Source: Chrysomallon squamiferum | Lineage: Eukaryota > Mollusca > Gastropoda > Neomphalida > Peltospiridae | Assembly: GCA_012295275.1 (NCBI GenBank) | Contig: CM022672.1 | Coordinates: 109,568 to 169,567 of the forward strand | Reading direction: 5' to 3' | Length of the DNA: 60,000 nt | Part shown: positions 35,041 through 45,505 of the stretch, piece after piece | How positions within the stretch are numbered: the first letter of the stretch is position 1 | How the letters are laid out: the number at the start of each line of letters is the position of its first letter | Program-made: the position numbers and the translations under genes | The notes under the pieces: model-generated | What the model was told of the DNA's origin: nothing | Seen by the model: only the letters and a program-made list of their open reading frames with translations | Databases searched by the model: none

Positions 35041-36316
35041 CAATGTAGGCTTTAATGTTAATACTCTATAATTTCAGTTTATTTCTTCTCAAGATACTTT
35101 ATTATGAAAAATATTTATTTATTAACATAGATAGTTCTGTAGCTTGTTAATTAACTCTTTTGTTATTTTTATAATCTTAAATGTAAATCATAATTTCATT
35201 GCAAAACTAGACATAAAATTAAAGATTTTTTTTTAAAGAGATATAGAATTAGGAAGTCTCTTTAGAATGTTACAGAAATCTTATTAAATACATAAAACAT
35301 TTGAAATGTCAAAAACTATTTCGTAGGTTCAGCTGTTCCACTTTTATTGTTTATATTGGTTAACTGCTGTTCATTTGACAGATAGCATCACTTGCATATA
35401 TGTTGGGCCTTAATCAAGTTGAAAATTGAGAAATGATATTATAGATCTATGATGGCACGCTGTATCTGCTGTACAGTGGAAAAAGTGGTTTTCAGTATAA
35501 ATAGATGCTACTATCTGTTGAATGTTACACTCATTTAAACTAGGACTGTTGAAATATTTTATTAAACTTCCATAGTTTTCTAAATTGATCTCATTGATCT
35601 GTTTCTTAGAAGAGAAAAAATCGATTTAATGCTAATTACTATTTATGGATGTTTCCAAACTTAACATTATTTCAGCTTTCAAGAAGTATATATTAGATTT
35701 CTCCAGAAAAAAAAAAATTAAATTTAAGAATATATCTATAAAAGAAAATAAGAAAAAAACACAATTGTTGAAAATGAATGATTTTTTAATGAAATTAAGA
35801 TATTTCATAACATCACTATTATAAATACAAGTGTAAAAAAAACAGTAATTTATGTCTAGAGTAGATTATTATTTTTAAAACAGTTTTTTTTTTGTTGATG
35901 TTTTGTTTTTAAAGTTAAAATTATTGATTTCTGTAATTATTTCAAGGCATGTATTTATTAATTAATCACAGATGTTTATGGTTTTAATGGATTTTTCATA
36001 CTGCTGCAGATTTACACAGGTGTAGAGGAAGTGTAATAAATTTGTCAAAATTGTTTCATTTAAAAACAGACAGTTGTTAATAACAGATCATAGTCATGTG
36101 CCATCATGTATTTGTAAACATTTGTTGGATGTGTATCTTTACAATTATTTTTTTTAAATCACAATTTTAGCATTTTAATAAAAGAGCCAGACTAAACATC
36201 ATTGTTATATAATAACTAGTATTATGTTTGAAACAAGAATTGTGATGTGCTGGATTCAGTGAATAGAAACAAGTTTATTCCACTCAACATTTTGTTAATA
36301 TAATTGCCTATTTCAG
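35041..36316 (+). other. spacer ZF8-ZF9
   Basis: AT-rich, with an AATAAA near 36034. No exon recognised. Confidence 0.55.
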
Positions 36317-36562
36317 ATGGGTAGGATGACATCTGACACTGGTGGCAGCCCAAGCAAATTGTCATGCCCTGTTTGTGGAAAGTTATTTGCAAAACGTCCT
36401 TACCTCAAACAACACATGGAAATACATAGCCGATCCCGATTTACCTGCAATAAGTGTGGTCTACATTATTCTATGAAGTCTGCTCTCTGTAGGCATCAGA
36501 GGACATGTATAGTGAGGATGTCAGGTGGTGTGCCTAGCAGTGACAAATCAGAATTTAACTAA
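36317..36562 (+). CDS. alternative terminal exon ZF9 (C2H2 + C2HC pair)
   Basis: Acceptor TTGCCTATTTCAG; phase 0; 81 residues starting MGRMTSDTGG, with a 15-residue C-terminal extension after finger 2. Finger 1 is CPVCGKLFAKRPYLKQHMEIH; finger 2 is CNKCGLHYSMKSALCRHQRTC, where SYSFKS is changed to HYSMKS. Its stop is only 37 nt before the ZF10 exon start, so any ZF9 transcript must either carry ZF10 in its 3' UTR or splice within its UTR. Confidence 0.92.
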   Translation: MGRMTSDTGGSPSKLSCPVCGKLFAKRPYLKQHMEIHSRSRFTCNKCGLHYSMKSALCRHQRTCIVRMSGGVPSSDKSEFN

Positions 36563-36599
36563 CTGCACACTAAAATGTTTGTGTTGTGTGTACTTTCAG

Positions 36600-36842
36600 G
36601 TGACATTACCAAACACAAACATTGAAGCGATGACGTCTGTTGTGACGTTGTCGTCAGCTAGGCCTGTCATTTGTGCTACATGTGGACGCCAGTTTAGCAA
36701 GAGTCGGTACCTCAGACAACATATGGAGATTCATAACAAGTCAAGATACCCATGTCACTACTGTGGCAAAAGTTACACCTTCAAATCTAATTTGTGTAAC
36801 CACATGAAGATCTGTGAGGTCAGACTTAACTTACCAAAATAA
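36600..36842 (+). CDS. alternative terminal exon ZF10 (C2H2 + C2HC pair)
   Basis: Acceptor GTGTACTTTCAG, lying inside the ZF9 3' UTR; phase 0; 80 residues starting VTLPNTNIEAM. Finger 1 is CATCGRQFSKSRYLRQHMEIH; finger 2 is CHYCGKSYTFKSNLCNHMKIC. Closest to ZF8 and ZF12 by eye. Confidence 0.92.
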   Translation: MTLPNTNIEAMTSVVTLSSARPVICATCGRQFSKSRYLRQHMEIHNKSRYPCHYCGKSYTFKSNLCNHMKICEVRLNLPK

Positions 36843-37022
36843 TCCTTGTCTTCGTTTCTAGGATTTGAAACACAAAATACCATGGAAAGTGTTTAATATT
36901 CCTGGAGTTATTTTCAGCAGACTTTTTCAAGTAATAGTATCAGATCACTTTATGAAAGTTTTGTGCTGCAGAAATCAAGTGAATAACTAATTATCCTCAC
37001 CGTATTTCTTCTGTTCTTTCAG

Positions 37023-37238
37023 AGGATGCCGAACAATTCTATTGAACAGCCAGTTGCAGCACAGTGTCCAATTTGTGGCAGGCAATTTGCTGTCGCGCGG
37101 TATCTTCGACAACACTTGGAAGTGCACAGTCAGACAAGATATGCTTGTTCAAATTGTGGTAGAAGCTATTCAATGAAATCTGCTCTAAGTCATCATTTAA
37201 AAGTTTGTCCTGGAATCCGTGCTGTCACTGGCAATTGA
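37023..37238 (+). CDS. alternative terminal exon ZF11 (C2H2 + C2HC pair)
   Basis: Acceptor TTCTGTTCTTTCAG; phase 0, starting R-M-P; 71 residues. Finger 1 is CPICGRQFAVARYLRQHLEVH; finger 2 is CSNCGRSYSMKSALSHHLKVC, sharing the YSMKSAL variant with ZF9. It lies 180 bp after the ZF10 stop. Confidence 0.91.
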   Translation, partial: RMPNNSIEQPVAAQCPICGRQFAVARYLRQHLEVHSQTRYACSNCGRSYSMKSALSHHLKVCPGIRAVTGN

Positions 37239-38466
37239 TAAAATTACTCTTTGGATATTGCATATTTGTGGCAAAAATATTAGTTGAAAATAATTGACTG
37301 GAATCAAATTCCTTTATGAAAAGAGCATAATGAACATAAAGGCAGATTGACAGAAAAATTAGATGGGTTTCTGCTTAACATAATTTTATGTTTTATTGTT
37401 TTTGAAAATCCATATGTGATGTTTTCAATACTGTTTAAGCTAATAACTTTTATTGTGTGTGTGTGTGTGTGCAAAAAGCTCTTTAACTTCAAAAGTGACG
37501 AGTAAATAATAGCTTTAGAAAATATTAAAAAGAATTAAGTTAATTTCTTTTTGAAGAAACTTTTCTGGTGACAGTGATCATTCCAGCTAAAAAGAATGAT
37601 TTACACCAGCATTTAAATTCATATTATTAGAATTTTATTTAGTAATAGTAAATTATTAATTGTTACCGAGAAATTTACAGATACGCTTCCTAACATATAG
37701 ATGTAGATGCAGGTGTGCAGACATGCACACATATATTTGCCAGTTTGAAAATCAGTTCAACAAATGATCAAAATTCATCTGTAGCAAATGTATTCCAGTT
37801 GAAACAAATATTTTGGACATACATTTGAAATAATGTGATTTTATTGTTTATAATATAGTTTATTTTTCTGGTCCTAAAATTGGCATTGACTTGTAGGCTG
37901 TGTTTGCTTTATGTTCAGTGGTATTTTAAAAAAACTGTTATTAAGTTAAATGTTTAATGGTAACTCAGCTTTCCTAATTGTGACCTTTGAAAACTAGTAT
38001 TACAAACATTACCTCCTAACAAATGGGTTTAAGACCTGCCTAAACCAAAGACCTGATTCGTCATTCATTTTATCATTAATTTTACAGATTTTATTGTTGT
38101 AGATATTACATCTAATATTGTGGACATGGTTATTCTCTAAACATGGATGCTATTTACAGAGTTACAAAAAAAAGTGTCTAATACTAAGACACAGAGTAAC
38201 ATTTTGGAACATCTAGTAGAAAGCGAGGTAAAACTGCTTTCATTGTAAGCAAGACTGCAGTTCTTAAAGACAATTGTTATTATAACTAGCATTTCCACTA
38301 TGATTGTAGCTGTTACTTTCATTACAAATGTGACTAAAATATAAACATAGAGTAATGTGATTATGCACTTGTGGCAGTTGGCAACATACAATTGATGAGC
38401 AGATCTAATGACAACACAGTTAACTGGAAGACAGCAGAAAGTGATGTTTCATGTTGTGTTTTTCAG
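37239..38466 (+). other. spacer ZF11-ZF12
   Basis: AT-rich; a short (GT)n tract at 37453-37471. No exon recognised. Confidence 0.55.
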
Positions 38467-38667
38467 GTGGACATCACAGGAGAATATCTCAACTGTAAAC
38501 TTTGTGGAAAACACTTCACTGAAAGTCGTTATCTCAGACAGCACATGGAGCTGCACAGTGATTCGCGATTTTCTTGCAGTTGCTGTGGCAAAACGTACAC
38601 ATTTAAATCTGGTTTGTCAAGGCATTCCAGACATTGTAAAGGTATCAGAAGTGGAAAAAACTTCTGA
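38467..38667 (+). CDS. alternative terminal exon ZF12 (C2H2 + C2HC pair)
   Basis: Acceptor GTTGTGTTTTTCAG; phase 0; 66 residues starting VDITGEYLN. Finger 1 is CKLCGKHFTESRYLRQHMELH; finger 2 is CSCCGKTYTFKSGLSRHSRHC, with an extra Cys between its two Cys ligands. Confidence 0.92.
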   Translation: MDITGEYLNCKLCGKHFTESRYLRQHMELHSDSRFSCSCCGKTYTFKSGLSRHSRHCKGIRSGKNF

Positions 38668-38820
38668 AACCACTGCCAAATTACTAGTTAGCTAAGACAT
38701 TGATGCACTACCAGCACAGAATATGTTTGGTTATCATGACAAGTTGTAACAGAGGCTATTTGTCCTTTTTTTGTCTGCATGGTCATTCATGCTTGACAGT
38801 TTCATCTGCTATATTTTCAG

Positions 38821-39009
38821 ATGGGAACATCATGGCATGCACTTGAGCCCTACCCATGCAGTATCTGTGGCAAAACGTTCAGCACTTACATGTACTTAAA
38901 ACAACATATGCAGAAACACAACCAGTCAAGATTCCAGTGTACTTCGTGTGGAAAAAGTTACACCTTCAAGGCTGCCCTTTGTCGACACCAGAGGAATAAA
39001 TGCCACTGA
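38821..39009 (+). CDS. alternative terminal exon ZF13 (C2H2 + C2HC pair)
   Basis: Acceptor TGCTATATTTTCAG; phase 0; 62 residues starting MGTSWHALEPY. Finger 1 is CSICGKTFSTYMYLKQHMQKH; finger 2 is CTSCGKSYTFKAALCRHQRNKC, with four residues between the last His and Cys instead of three. The protein ends one residue after the last ligand (CH). AATAAA is at 39179 with a GT-rich stretch after it. Confidence 0.92.
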   Translation: MGTSWHALEPYPCSICGKTFSTYMYLKQHMQKHNQSRFQCTSCGKSYTFKAALCRHQRNKCH

Positions 39010-40357
39010 TGTGGAATGTTTACATTTCCCACACAACATAAGCTGTGTATGGCCACTGAACATTTTTGTTTCCTTTAATTGTAATTTTCCTTCAAAACAG
39101 TTAATATGTATTGCCACAGACAGTTAGTGCTCATACAGACAGATTTTTTGAAATTGTAAATGAGATGAAATCTAGCTAAATAAATGTTCTGTTGTAATCT
39201 TTTAAACAGTTTGAGTATTTAACCTTGAATTTTTTTTGCAAAATTAACTGAATAATATCTGTTTGATATGTAAAGATATATAAAAATGGGTAAATACAGT
39301 TAATAATACTAACAGTAGATGTATTTAAAGTGTTACAGGCATGTCATTGGTAGAGAAATGGCTAGTACTAGAGCTAAAAAAAAAAATTTCCATGTTAACC
39401 TTCATTCAGAATAAGACCCTTGACCCTATTAATGACAAATATCTTTTAAAAAATTTGCTCAGTTGTAATACAATTATCTGAAAACATTAATTTGTATATT
39501 GTAAGTGATAAGAAAAGCCATTTCACATAAAAATATAGTTTGACTAATACCACAGAATATAAAACATTTTAATTGTTAAAAATAATCCATGTGGATAGAC
39601 CATGATGAACTGGGGGAAAAAAATTAGATTCAGAAGAAAAATATTAATGTCCTTTGGTAATTATAGATTGTAATAAATGTCCTTTTTAGATAAATGATTA
39701 AAAACCAGCAGATAAGATTGGAAGATAACAGTAAAAGTAGTGGAAATGATAGCCTGTAATAAATATTACACCAGTATTAATGAAAACATTGTAGTTAAAT
39801 CATTTATAAAGTAAAACGATAACGTCTACTGATATTATTATACATTTGCTACAGAAAATACTGAATTGAAAATACTGAATTAAAAAATGATTAGACTGAT
39901 GTCTAGACAATAAATTATGATGTAGTATTGATTAGATAATTTATGTAGCTGATATGGTAATCTACTGCACTGGTACTTGCGTTATAACTGAACTAACTCC
40001 TGATAAATCTGTGGTGATGTATTACATGGTTCTTCTTTCTACATGACATTTGGTTGTAGAATAATACTACTGATTGTATTGTACTGAAAAAAGTAAAACA
40101 AGGAAGAAATATTTTATTAACACAAAATATATGTTTAAATATTCTGTTATGTAGTATTACATAACTAATGAGATATTTGTTTTCTTTATCAGAGAACCTC
40201 TGTATGCATCTTCCACTTCACAGGTTTGGTATTAGATAAATTGGTTAAAGGACACTTGCTGGAATGTGAAATTTCAGATACAGATTGCAGATTTCCATTT
40301 CAAAAATTCCAAACTCCAAAACTTACTTCAAGCCACTGAGACAATGACTGTTTTCAG
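39010..40357 (+). other. spacer after ZF13
   Basis: AT-rich, no intact exon. Includes the AATAAA at 39179-39184. Confidence 0.5.
39179..39184 (+). promoter_or_regulatory. poly(A) signal AATAAA
   Basis: 170 nt past the ZF13 stop and followed by a GT-rich element (TGTTCTGTTGTAA). This is a likely 3' end for the ZF12-ZF13 pair, which has no signal between them. Confidence 0.5.
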
Positions 40358-40549
40358 ATGGTTTTGCATACACAAACTTGGTTATTCATTTTCTCTGTCC
40401 TGAAATGTTGCTTTCATACAATTGCTGATAATGGTCACAACCTTTCAAAATGTCTTAAACTGCATAGCAAAATTTTTCTGTTTACAACAAATTCATTAAG
40501 AAAAGGCAAAATGTGCATCATATACATTTATGCAGACTTCTGCTTTTGA
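40358..40549 (+). pseudogene. eroded zinc-finger exon with open frame
   Basis: A good acceptor (GACTGTTTTCAG) and a phase-0 frame of 63 codons, the same layout and length as its neighbours. The peptide aligns loosely with the array: NLSKCLKLHSKIF sits where NLKQHMQKHSxxxF would be, and TTNSLRKGKMC where KSxLxRHxxxC would be. The CxxC pairs and His ligands are lost. It is either a dead exon that has kept its frame or a new tail without zinc binding. The alignment is by eye. Confidence 0.4.
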
Positions 40550-41602
40550 CACTAAATCTAAACAAGTGAATTCAATTAGATTTCAGCACACATTAATAAT
40601 GACCACTGTTTCTTAAGCCTTCAAAGAAGCATGATCATTTCATCTGATGCAGAAGTCTAATTATGTGCCAGTTGCTGTCATTGTTTTTTTGTTCTGGAAT
40701 TTACACCTGGTATTCAATGTAGAAATGGTGCCAGTTTGTGTTTATGTGTCATGAATTTCATTTTTAGACTTAGATCCCTTTGTTGAATTATTTCTGTAAT
40801 TTTCATCAAACAAAATTTCAAAATCTAAAAATCTTCAAACTGTATTAACTGTTTGTATGCCTTTTATGACTGTTACAGTAGTCATAATTTTGAATTCTCT
40901 GCTACACTGGTCTCAACATTGACTTTCCTGTATCGGTACAATTTCATCTTCTCTGCCCAGAGTGTTGCTATAATGTCACAGTTTTGACTGATCCTGGATC
41001 AGTAATTATTGCTATAATAATAATAATATTACAATTTTTACTTCTCTTATGTCTGTAGTGACTGTTGTAGTTGTCACAATCCATCAGGTTGTAATGTACT
41101 GTTGAACTTTTCCATTGACCAGTACTCTGCTTGGGCGTTGTCTGCTTGTACTATAATTAAACAGCCTGCTGTTAGATACACAGTGTTAATGTACAATTAA
41201 CAAATTATGGAACTGTAATGAAACAGTAAAAATTGGGATAAATAGAGTTTACACTGGAGCTTAGTGATTGACAGTTTAATAATCATGAATTAGTATTGAA
41301 TTAACTGACTTCTGACTAGTGGTATCATTATTTAGTAATGGTAATTGATTTCTTACTAGTGCTATCAAAAGTTAGTATTGTGTTAATTGATTTCTTTCTA
41401 GTTATATCATGAGGTAGTGTTGTTTTGATTTTTTACTGGTTATATCAAAAGTTACTGTAGTGTTAATTCATTTCTTACTAGTGCTATCATTAGTTAGTGT
41501 TCTTTCATTTATTACTAGTGGTATCCTTAGTGTTGTGTTCATTCATTTCTTACTAGTGCTGTCATTAGTTAACTGATTAGTAGGTGCTGTTTGTATTTTC
41601 AG
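40550..41602 (+). other. spacer before ZF14
   Basis: AT-rich; ends in the minisatellite at 41291-41575. No other exon recognised. Confidence 0.5.
41291..41575 (+). repeat. minisatellite upstream of ZF14
   Basis: About six degenerate units of ~45-50 bp built on ATTTCTTACTAGTGCTATCA and TTAGTGTTGTGTTAATT, ending 28 bp before the ZF14 exon. Confidence 0.8.
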
Positions 41603-41815
41603 ACGGGTGGCAGCAGACCAAGGGACCTGTCATGTTCAGTGTGTGGAAAAGAATTCCCAAGTTCACTGAAATACAATTACCAGAATTTGAAACAACACAT
41701 GCAGAAACACAGCAATTCCAGATTTGTTTGTCCTATGTGTGGCAAGAGCTACCTCTTCAAACCATCTTTATTTCGACACCAGAAACTTTGTACTTACAGA
41801 AAAATGAAATTTTAG
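41603..41815 (+). CDS. alternative terminal exon ZF14 (C2H2 with longer loop + C2HC)
   Basis: Acceptor TTTGTATTTTCAG; phase 0; 70 residues starting TGGSRPRDLS. Finger 1 is CSVCGKEFPSSLKYNYQNLK then QHMQKH, with 17 instead of 12 residues between the second Cys and the first His. Finger 2 is CPMCGKSYLFKPSLFRHQKLC. ZF15 has the same five-residue insertion, so the two are recent tandem duplicates. Confidence 0.92.
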   Translation, partial: TGGSRPRDLSCSVCGKEFPSSLKYNYQNLKQHMQKHSNSRFVCPMCGKSYLFKPSLFRHQKLCTYRKMKF

Positions 41816-41970
41816 TATTTGGAGAGAATATTTCATATTGTTTTGTTTTGGTTGATTGGTATTGACTTTGAATCTCAGTGTAATGTTCAGGTAGATTCTG
41901 GTAGAAGGACTAAAGTATAGATCTGGGTAGATGAGGATATTTCTTCTTAATCAGTATTGTGTCTTTTCAG

Positions 41971-42189
41971 AAAGTTGCCTCCAGGAAAAAGGACTTGATT
42001 TGCACGATATGTGGCAAAGTTTTCCCCAGGTCATTGACATACAATTACCAGAATTTGAAACAGCATATGCAGAAACACAGTGAAGGGGGATTTCCCTGTA
42101 AAATGTGTGGTAAAGTGTTTTCTTTCAAAACTGCGGCAAAGAGGCATGAGGAATTTGCCTGCCATTGGCACTCCATTCTACCCAGTTAG
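41971..42189 (+). CDS. alternative terminal exon ZF15 (C2H2 with longer loop + C2HC)
   Basis: Acceptor TGTGTCTTTTCAG; phase 0; 72 residues starting KVASRKKDLI. Finger 1 is CTICGKVFPRSLTYNYQNLK then QHMQKH; finger 2 is CKMCGKVFSFKTAAKRHEEFAC, with four residues before the last Cys. The ~40 nt coding for TYNYQNLKQHMQKHS is nearly identical to ZF14. It lies 155 bp after the ZF14 stop; an AATAAA follows near 42618. Confidence 0.92.
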   Translation, partial: KVASRKKDLICTICGKVFPRSLTYNYQNLKQHMQKHSEGGFPCKMCGKVFSFKTAAKRHEEFACHWHSILPS

Positions 42190-43403
42190 TTCTTTATGAG
42201 AAAGAACAGACTGAAACAAACCACACAACTTACTTCAGTTTATATCTCGTGAAACTGTTTTTTTAAACTGTACAACATAAAAAATTAAAAATAACATGTT
42301 TTATTCTTTTATGCTGCAGTTTGATTAAGAGTAAAATCATGTTCTGGAGCTGTGTGAATCACTGCATTAAAACTACTTCATTTATACATATGTACATCAG
42401 TATGTTATTAAAACTGTAGAATTACATAGTGTTTGTTCTATGTGCTATACAGCTTATAGGAATGTATATATATAGTAAACATTATGAAGTTCCACATTTG
42501 TAAAAAAAAAGCCATTAATACCACATACATTCTGTTCACATACATAAGACATGATTAAGAAATCATATATTTTTACAGGACAAATAATGTTAACTACCAA
42601 TTATAACACAGGAGCAAATAAAATTATTCTACTGATTATAACTATACTGTATTATAATTAAACCAGAAGTCACAAGAAAATGTCAGTAATAATTAAGATT
42701 GTTAAGTCACCAAATAACAGTAAACTTTTAACTATGAGAATAGAAAATAATTCTTTTGTTCCACTGTATGAAGTCAAATGTCTGCAGGAGGAATGGATAT
42801 ACCCAAGACAGCGGTGTCACAAATACAGTACCTTACTGAAGACAAAACATAAAATGAATGCCAGTCAGATCTTGAAACTTGATTTTCATGAACTGCAATA
42901 ATTACTTTACTGTTGGTAGCATATGTGCATAAATGAATGTACAAAAACACTCTTACACACTATTTTAAAACAAATTCCAAAATTATTATTATTATTATTT
43001 TTTTTTTTTGTACCCTGAATACTGCATGGAAACAATGTAATTTCTGTTTATTTTACCCTGAATACTGTCTCACAAAGTATCTGATTTATATTAGCCTTAC
43101 CCTGAATACTGTTCTGACAGTGTGTAATTTATATTAACCTTACCCTGAATACTGATGTAATTTATAGAAGTTTGATTTTTTTTGGAATTGTTTTTTGGAT
43201 TTTTTTTGGCTCTTGCTACACTATAGCTTGTCTTGAATTTATCTAAGTCACATGGTTTGTAAATCACTATCAGTGTGTTGATGTGACAACTGAAGTAACT
43301 AGCAGAGCTCAACTATATTGTTTGCTGAAGTAACTGCAAAAAAAATGTTATTGAGAGAATAAACCCAAGAAAAATCCCAATGATTTCTGTTCTATTTTTT
43401 CAG
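42190..43403 (+). other. spacer ZF15-ZF16
   Basis: AT-rich; includes the repeat at 43012-43165. An open frame at 42680-42901 has no splice or homology support. Confidence 0.5.
43012..43165 (+). repeat. 43-44-bp tandem repeat upstream of ZF16
   Basis: Four copies of ACCCTGAATACTG at 43012, 43055, 43099 and 43142, with similar TGTAATTTATATTA-type spacers, giving a 43-44-bp period. Confidence 0.88.
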
Positions 43404-43622
43404 ACCTACGAGAAGGGGTTGTTGAATCCAACTTCACAGTCTGTTGAATGTAATGTTTGTGGCAAGACATTCCCTGCATCAATAAACCTAAAACAGCATA
43501 TGCAGAAGCACGACCAGCGTTATCCTTGCTTGCTGTGTGGTCTCAGTTTCTCTTTCAAATCTGCCCTCAAGAGACACCAGCAGAAGACTTGTCCAGCACG
43601 AAGCTCATTCCCACAGATGTAA
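43404..43622 (+). CDS. alternative terminal exon ZF16 (C2H2 + C2HC pair)
   Basis: Acceptor TCTATTTTTTCAG; phase 0; 72 residues starting TYEKGLLNPT. Finger 1 is CNVCGKTFPASINLKQHMQKH; the linker is shortened (HDQRYPC); finger 2 is CLLCGLSFSFKSALKRHQQKTC with four residues before the last Cys. Confidence 0.92.
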   Translation, partial: TYEKGLLNPTSQSVECNVCGKTFPASINLKQHMQKHDQRYPCLLCGLSFSFKSALKRHQQKTCPARSSFPQM

Positions 43623-45301
43623 GACTCAGTAGAACTTGTGTTTCTAACAGTGCCAGTTTTTGTTCACTGGACGTTTATCTCGTGGGTTATGTGAGGATTT
43701 TCTTGTACACATTACTTTCTGTTCTTTGGATGACTGTAAATGTAATTGTTGTTAAATCTTGATACGGCCTAGCATTTGAGAGAAAAATTTTCTCAGCTAA
43801 GCTGAATATTCCCATTCCTCATGTTTTTATTTGGATATACCTGCCTTGTATTTCATGTCTACTAGTGCAAGCAAATCTTGCCTATATGTTCTTAACATTA
43901 TAGATAATTATAGTAACTATAATAAGTATTTTACAAAATACCACATATTCTAAAGGTTATTTTTGTTGAACACATTTTTTATAAATCTTTGATGACCATT
44001 AGAAGTATTATTCTGATAATATGTCCCAGTGGTTTCATGTTTCTTATTTTCTTAAGAGACTATAATGCATTACCACAGCAAGTTCTGGTTGAGTCAACTT
44101 CATCTGAAAATGAAATCCTGGAATAGAATTAAATTTGAAGCTTCTGTATGATGTGTTCAGTTTGTGGTGTGAATGTGTAGTGATTTTCATTGTTGTGTAG
44201 ACTTGTATATTTGTGTTTTTGTTGTAGCCTGTGATCAGTTTATATTGTGTACTAAAGTGGCAAACAGAAGATCTCTTCTGTAGAAGAGAATTTTGGAACA
44301 TTAACTTGTGTTTGACGTTTTTTTCCTGTTTTACTGATGACTGTTTAAAGATTTTTTTTTTTTGAACAAGAGAATATCTTTGCTGCAAAACATTGACCAT
44401 ACAACTATTGCTAATTAAAGTAGCATAAAAATATAATGATAATGAACCAGTTAAAATATAATTATTAATGGATATAATTGCCAAAACAAATATAACAACT
44501 CGGTAGTAAGTTCAAATTAACTGTTTTTGAATTTATTTGTTTACTGCTGTTACTAGTAATTTCACTTGACTTACTTTACACTGTGTTCACTTCAGTGCTA
44601 ATTTCAATTTGATAGTTGTAACTTGAATTTTCTGCATTTTCAAGGACTGAATCCCTGATAAAGATTTCCTGCATTCACCTTGGTACAATTTTGTGGGTGT
44701 GTGTGTGGAAGAAGATTACAGACTGTTGTGTGCATGGAAGAAGATTACAGACTAGTACTCCATGTAGTATCAGTTGTTTAATGTTTTATAAAATTTTCTT
44801 CTTACAATTTATGGGGTGGGTGGAACAGTTCAAGTTCAAGATGAATAACTTCAGATGGCAATGAACCTTGCTGACAGGGTTTGTTTTACTTCTTAAAATA
44901 TTACAAACCCCCACTCCCATTATTTTTACTTTGATAATAAATACTGCGATTTATAAAGATTTATTTTTCAGTTATTATATTTGTTGCTTTAACATAACCA
45001 TTTTTATATTATAATCTTTCTGAAAGCAGATACAGAAAAATCCTAAATACTAATTAAAGATGTAATTAAAAATCATACAAAAATGATATTTCTGTGATAT
45101 TTATATAACTGGAGCACATTACACTTTAAGACTACTGTGATACACAATTTTGCACAGGAGTTGCTGTTTGCAGTATTGATGAAGATTCTGTTGATTGTGC
45201 TATTATAATTTCCATGGCATATCCAAAGTAGTTGCACCTGTTTATTTTAAGGCAGTGTTTTAATGGCAGTTCTAAAGTAGGTTCTACTCTGTTTGTTTCA
45301 G
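43623..45301 (+). other. spacer ZF16-ZF17
   Basis: AT-rich. A ~24-bp direct duplication (GGAAGAAGATTACAGACT twice) lies at 44707-44755 and an AATAAA near 44936. No exon recognised. Confidence 0.5.
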
Positions 45302-45505
45302 GTTAAAAGTGACAAGGGATTGGATTTGATGTGTCCTGTTTGTGACAGAGTGTTCCCTCCATCTAAACGAACATACATTTATCAGCACATGGAAAAACAC
45401 AATGAGAGAGGCTACGTCTGTGAAACATGCAATAAACGTTTTTCATTCAAGTCTTCACTAAAACGACACATTCAGAAATTCTGTATATCAAAAATGTTTA
45501 ATTGA
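45302..45505 (+). CDS. alternative terminal exon ZF17 (C2H2 + C2HC pair)
   Basis: Acceptor TCTGTTTGTTTCAG; phase 0; 67 residues starting VKSDKGLDLM. Finger 1 is CPVCDRVFPPSKRTYIYQHMEKH, with 14 residues before the first His (two more than usual). Finger 2 is CETCNKRFSFKSSLKRHIQKFC. Both CGK motifs are altered (CDR, CNK). AATAAA near 45723. Confidence 0.91.
   Translation, partial: VKSDKGLDLMCPVCDRVFPPSKRTYIYQHMEKHNERGYVCETCNKRFSFKSSLKRHIQKFCISKMFN

Noticed and set aside
42680-42901. + strand 73-codon frame as an extra terminal exon
   Set aside because: No acceptor in phase and no zinc-finger or HTH motif.
44044-44484. - strand 146-codon frame
   Set aside because: Low-complexity Ser/Lys/Phe composition in a zinc-finger spacer; no homology recognised.
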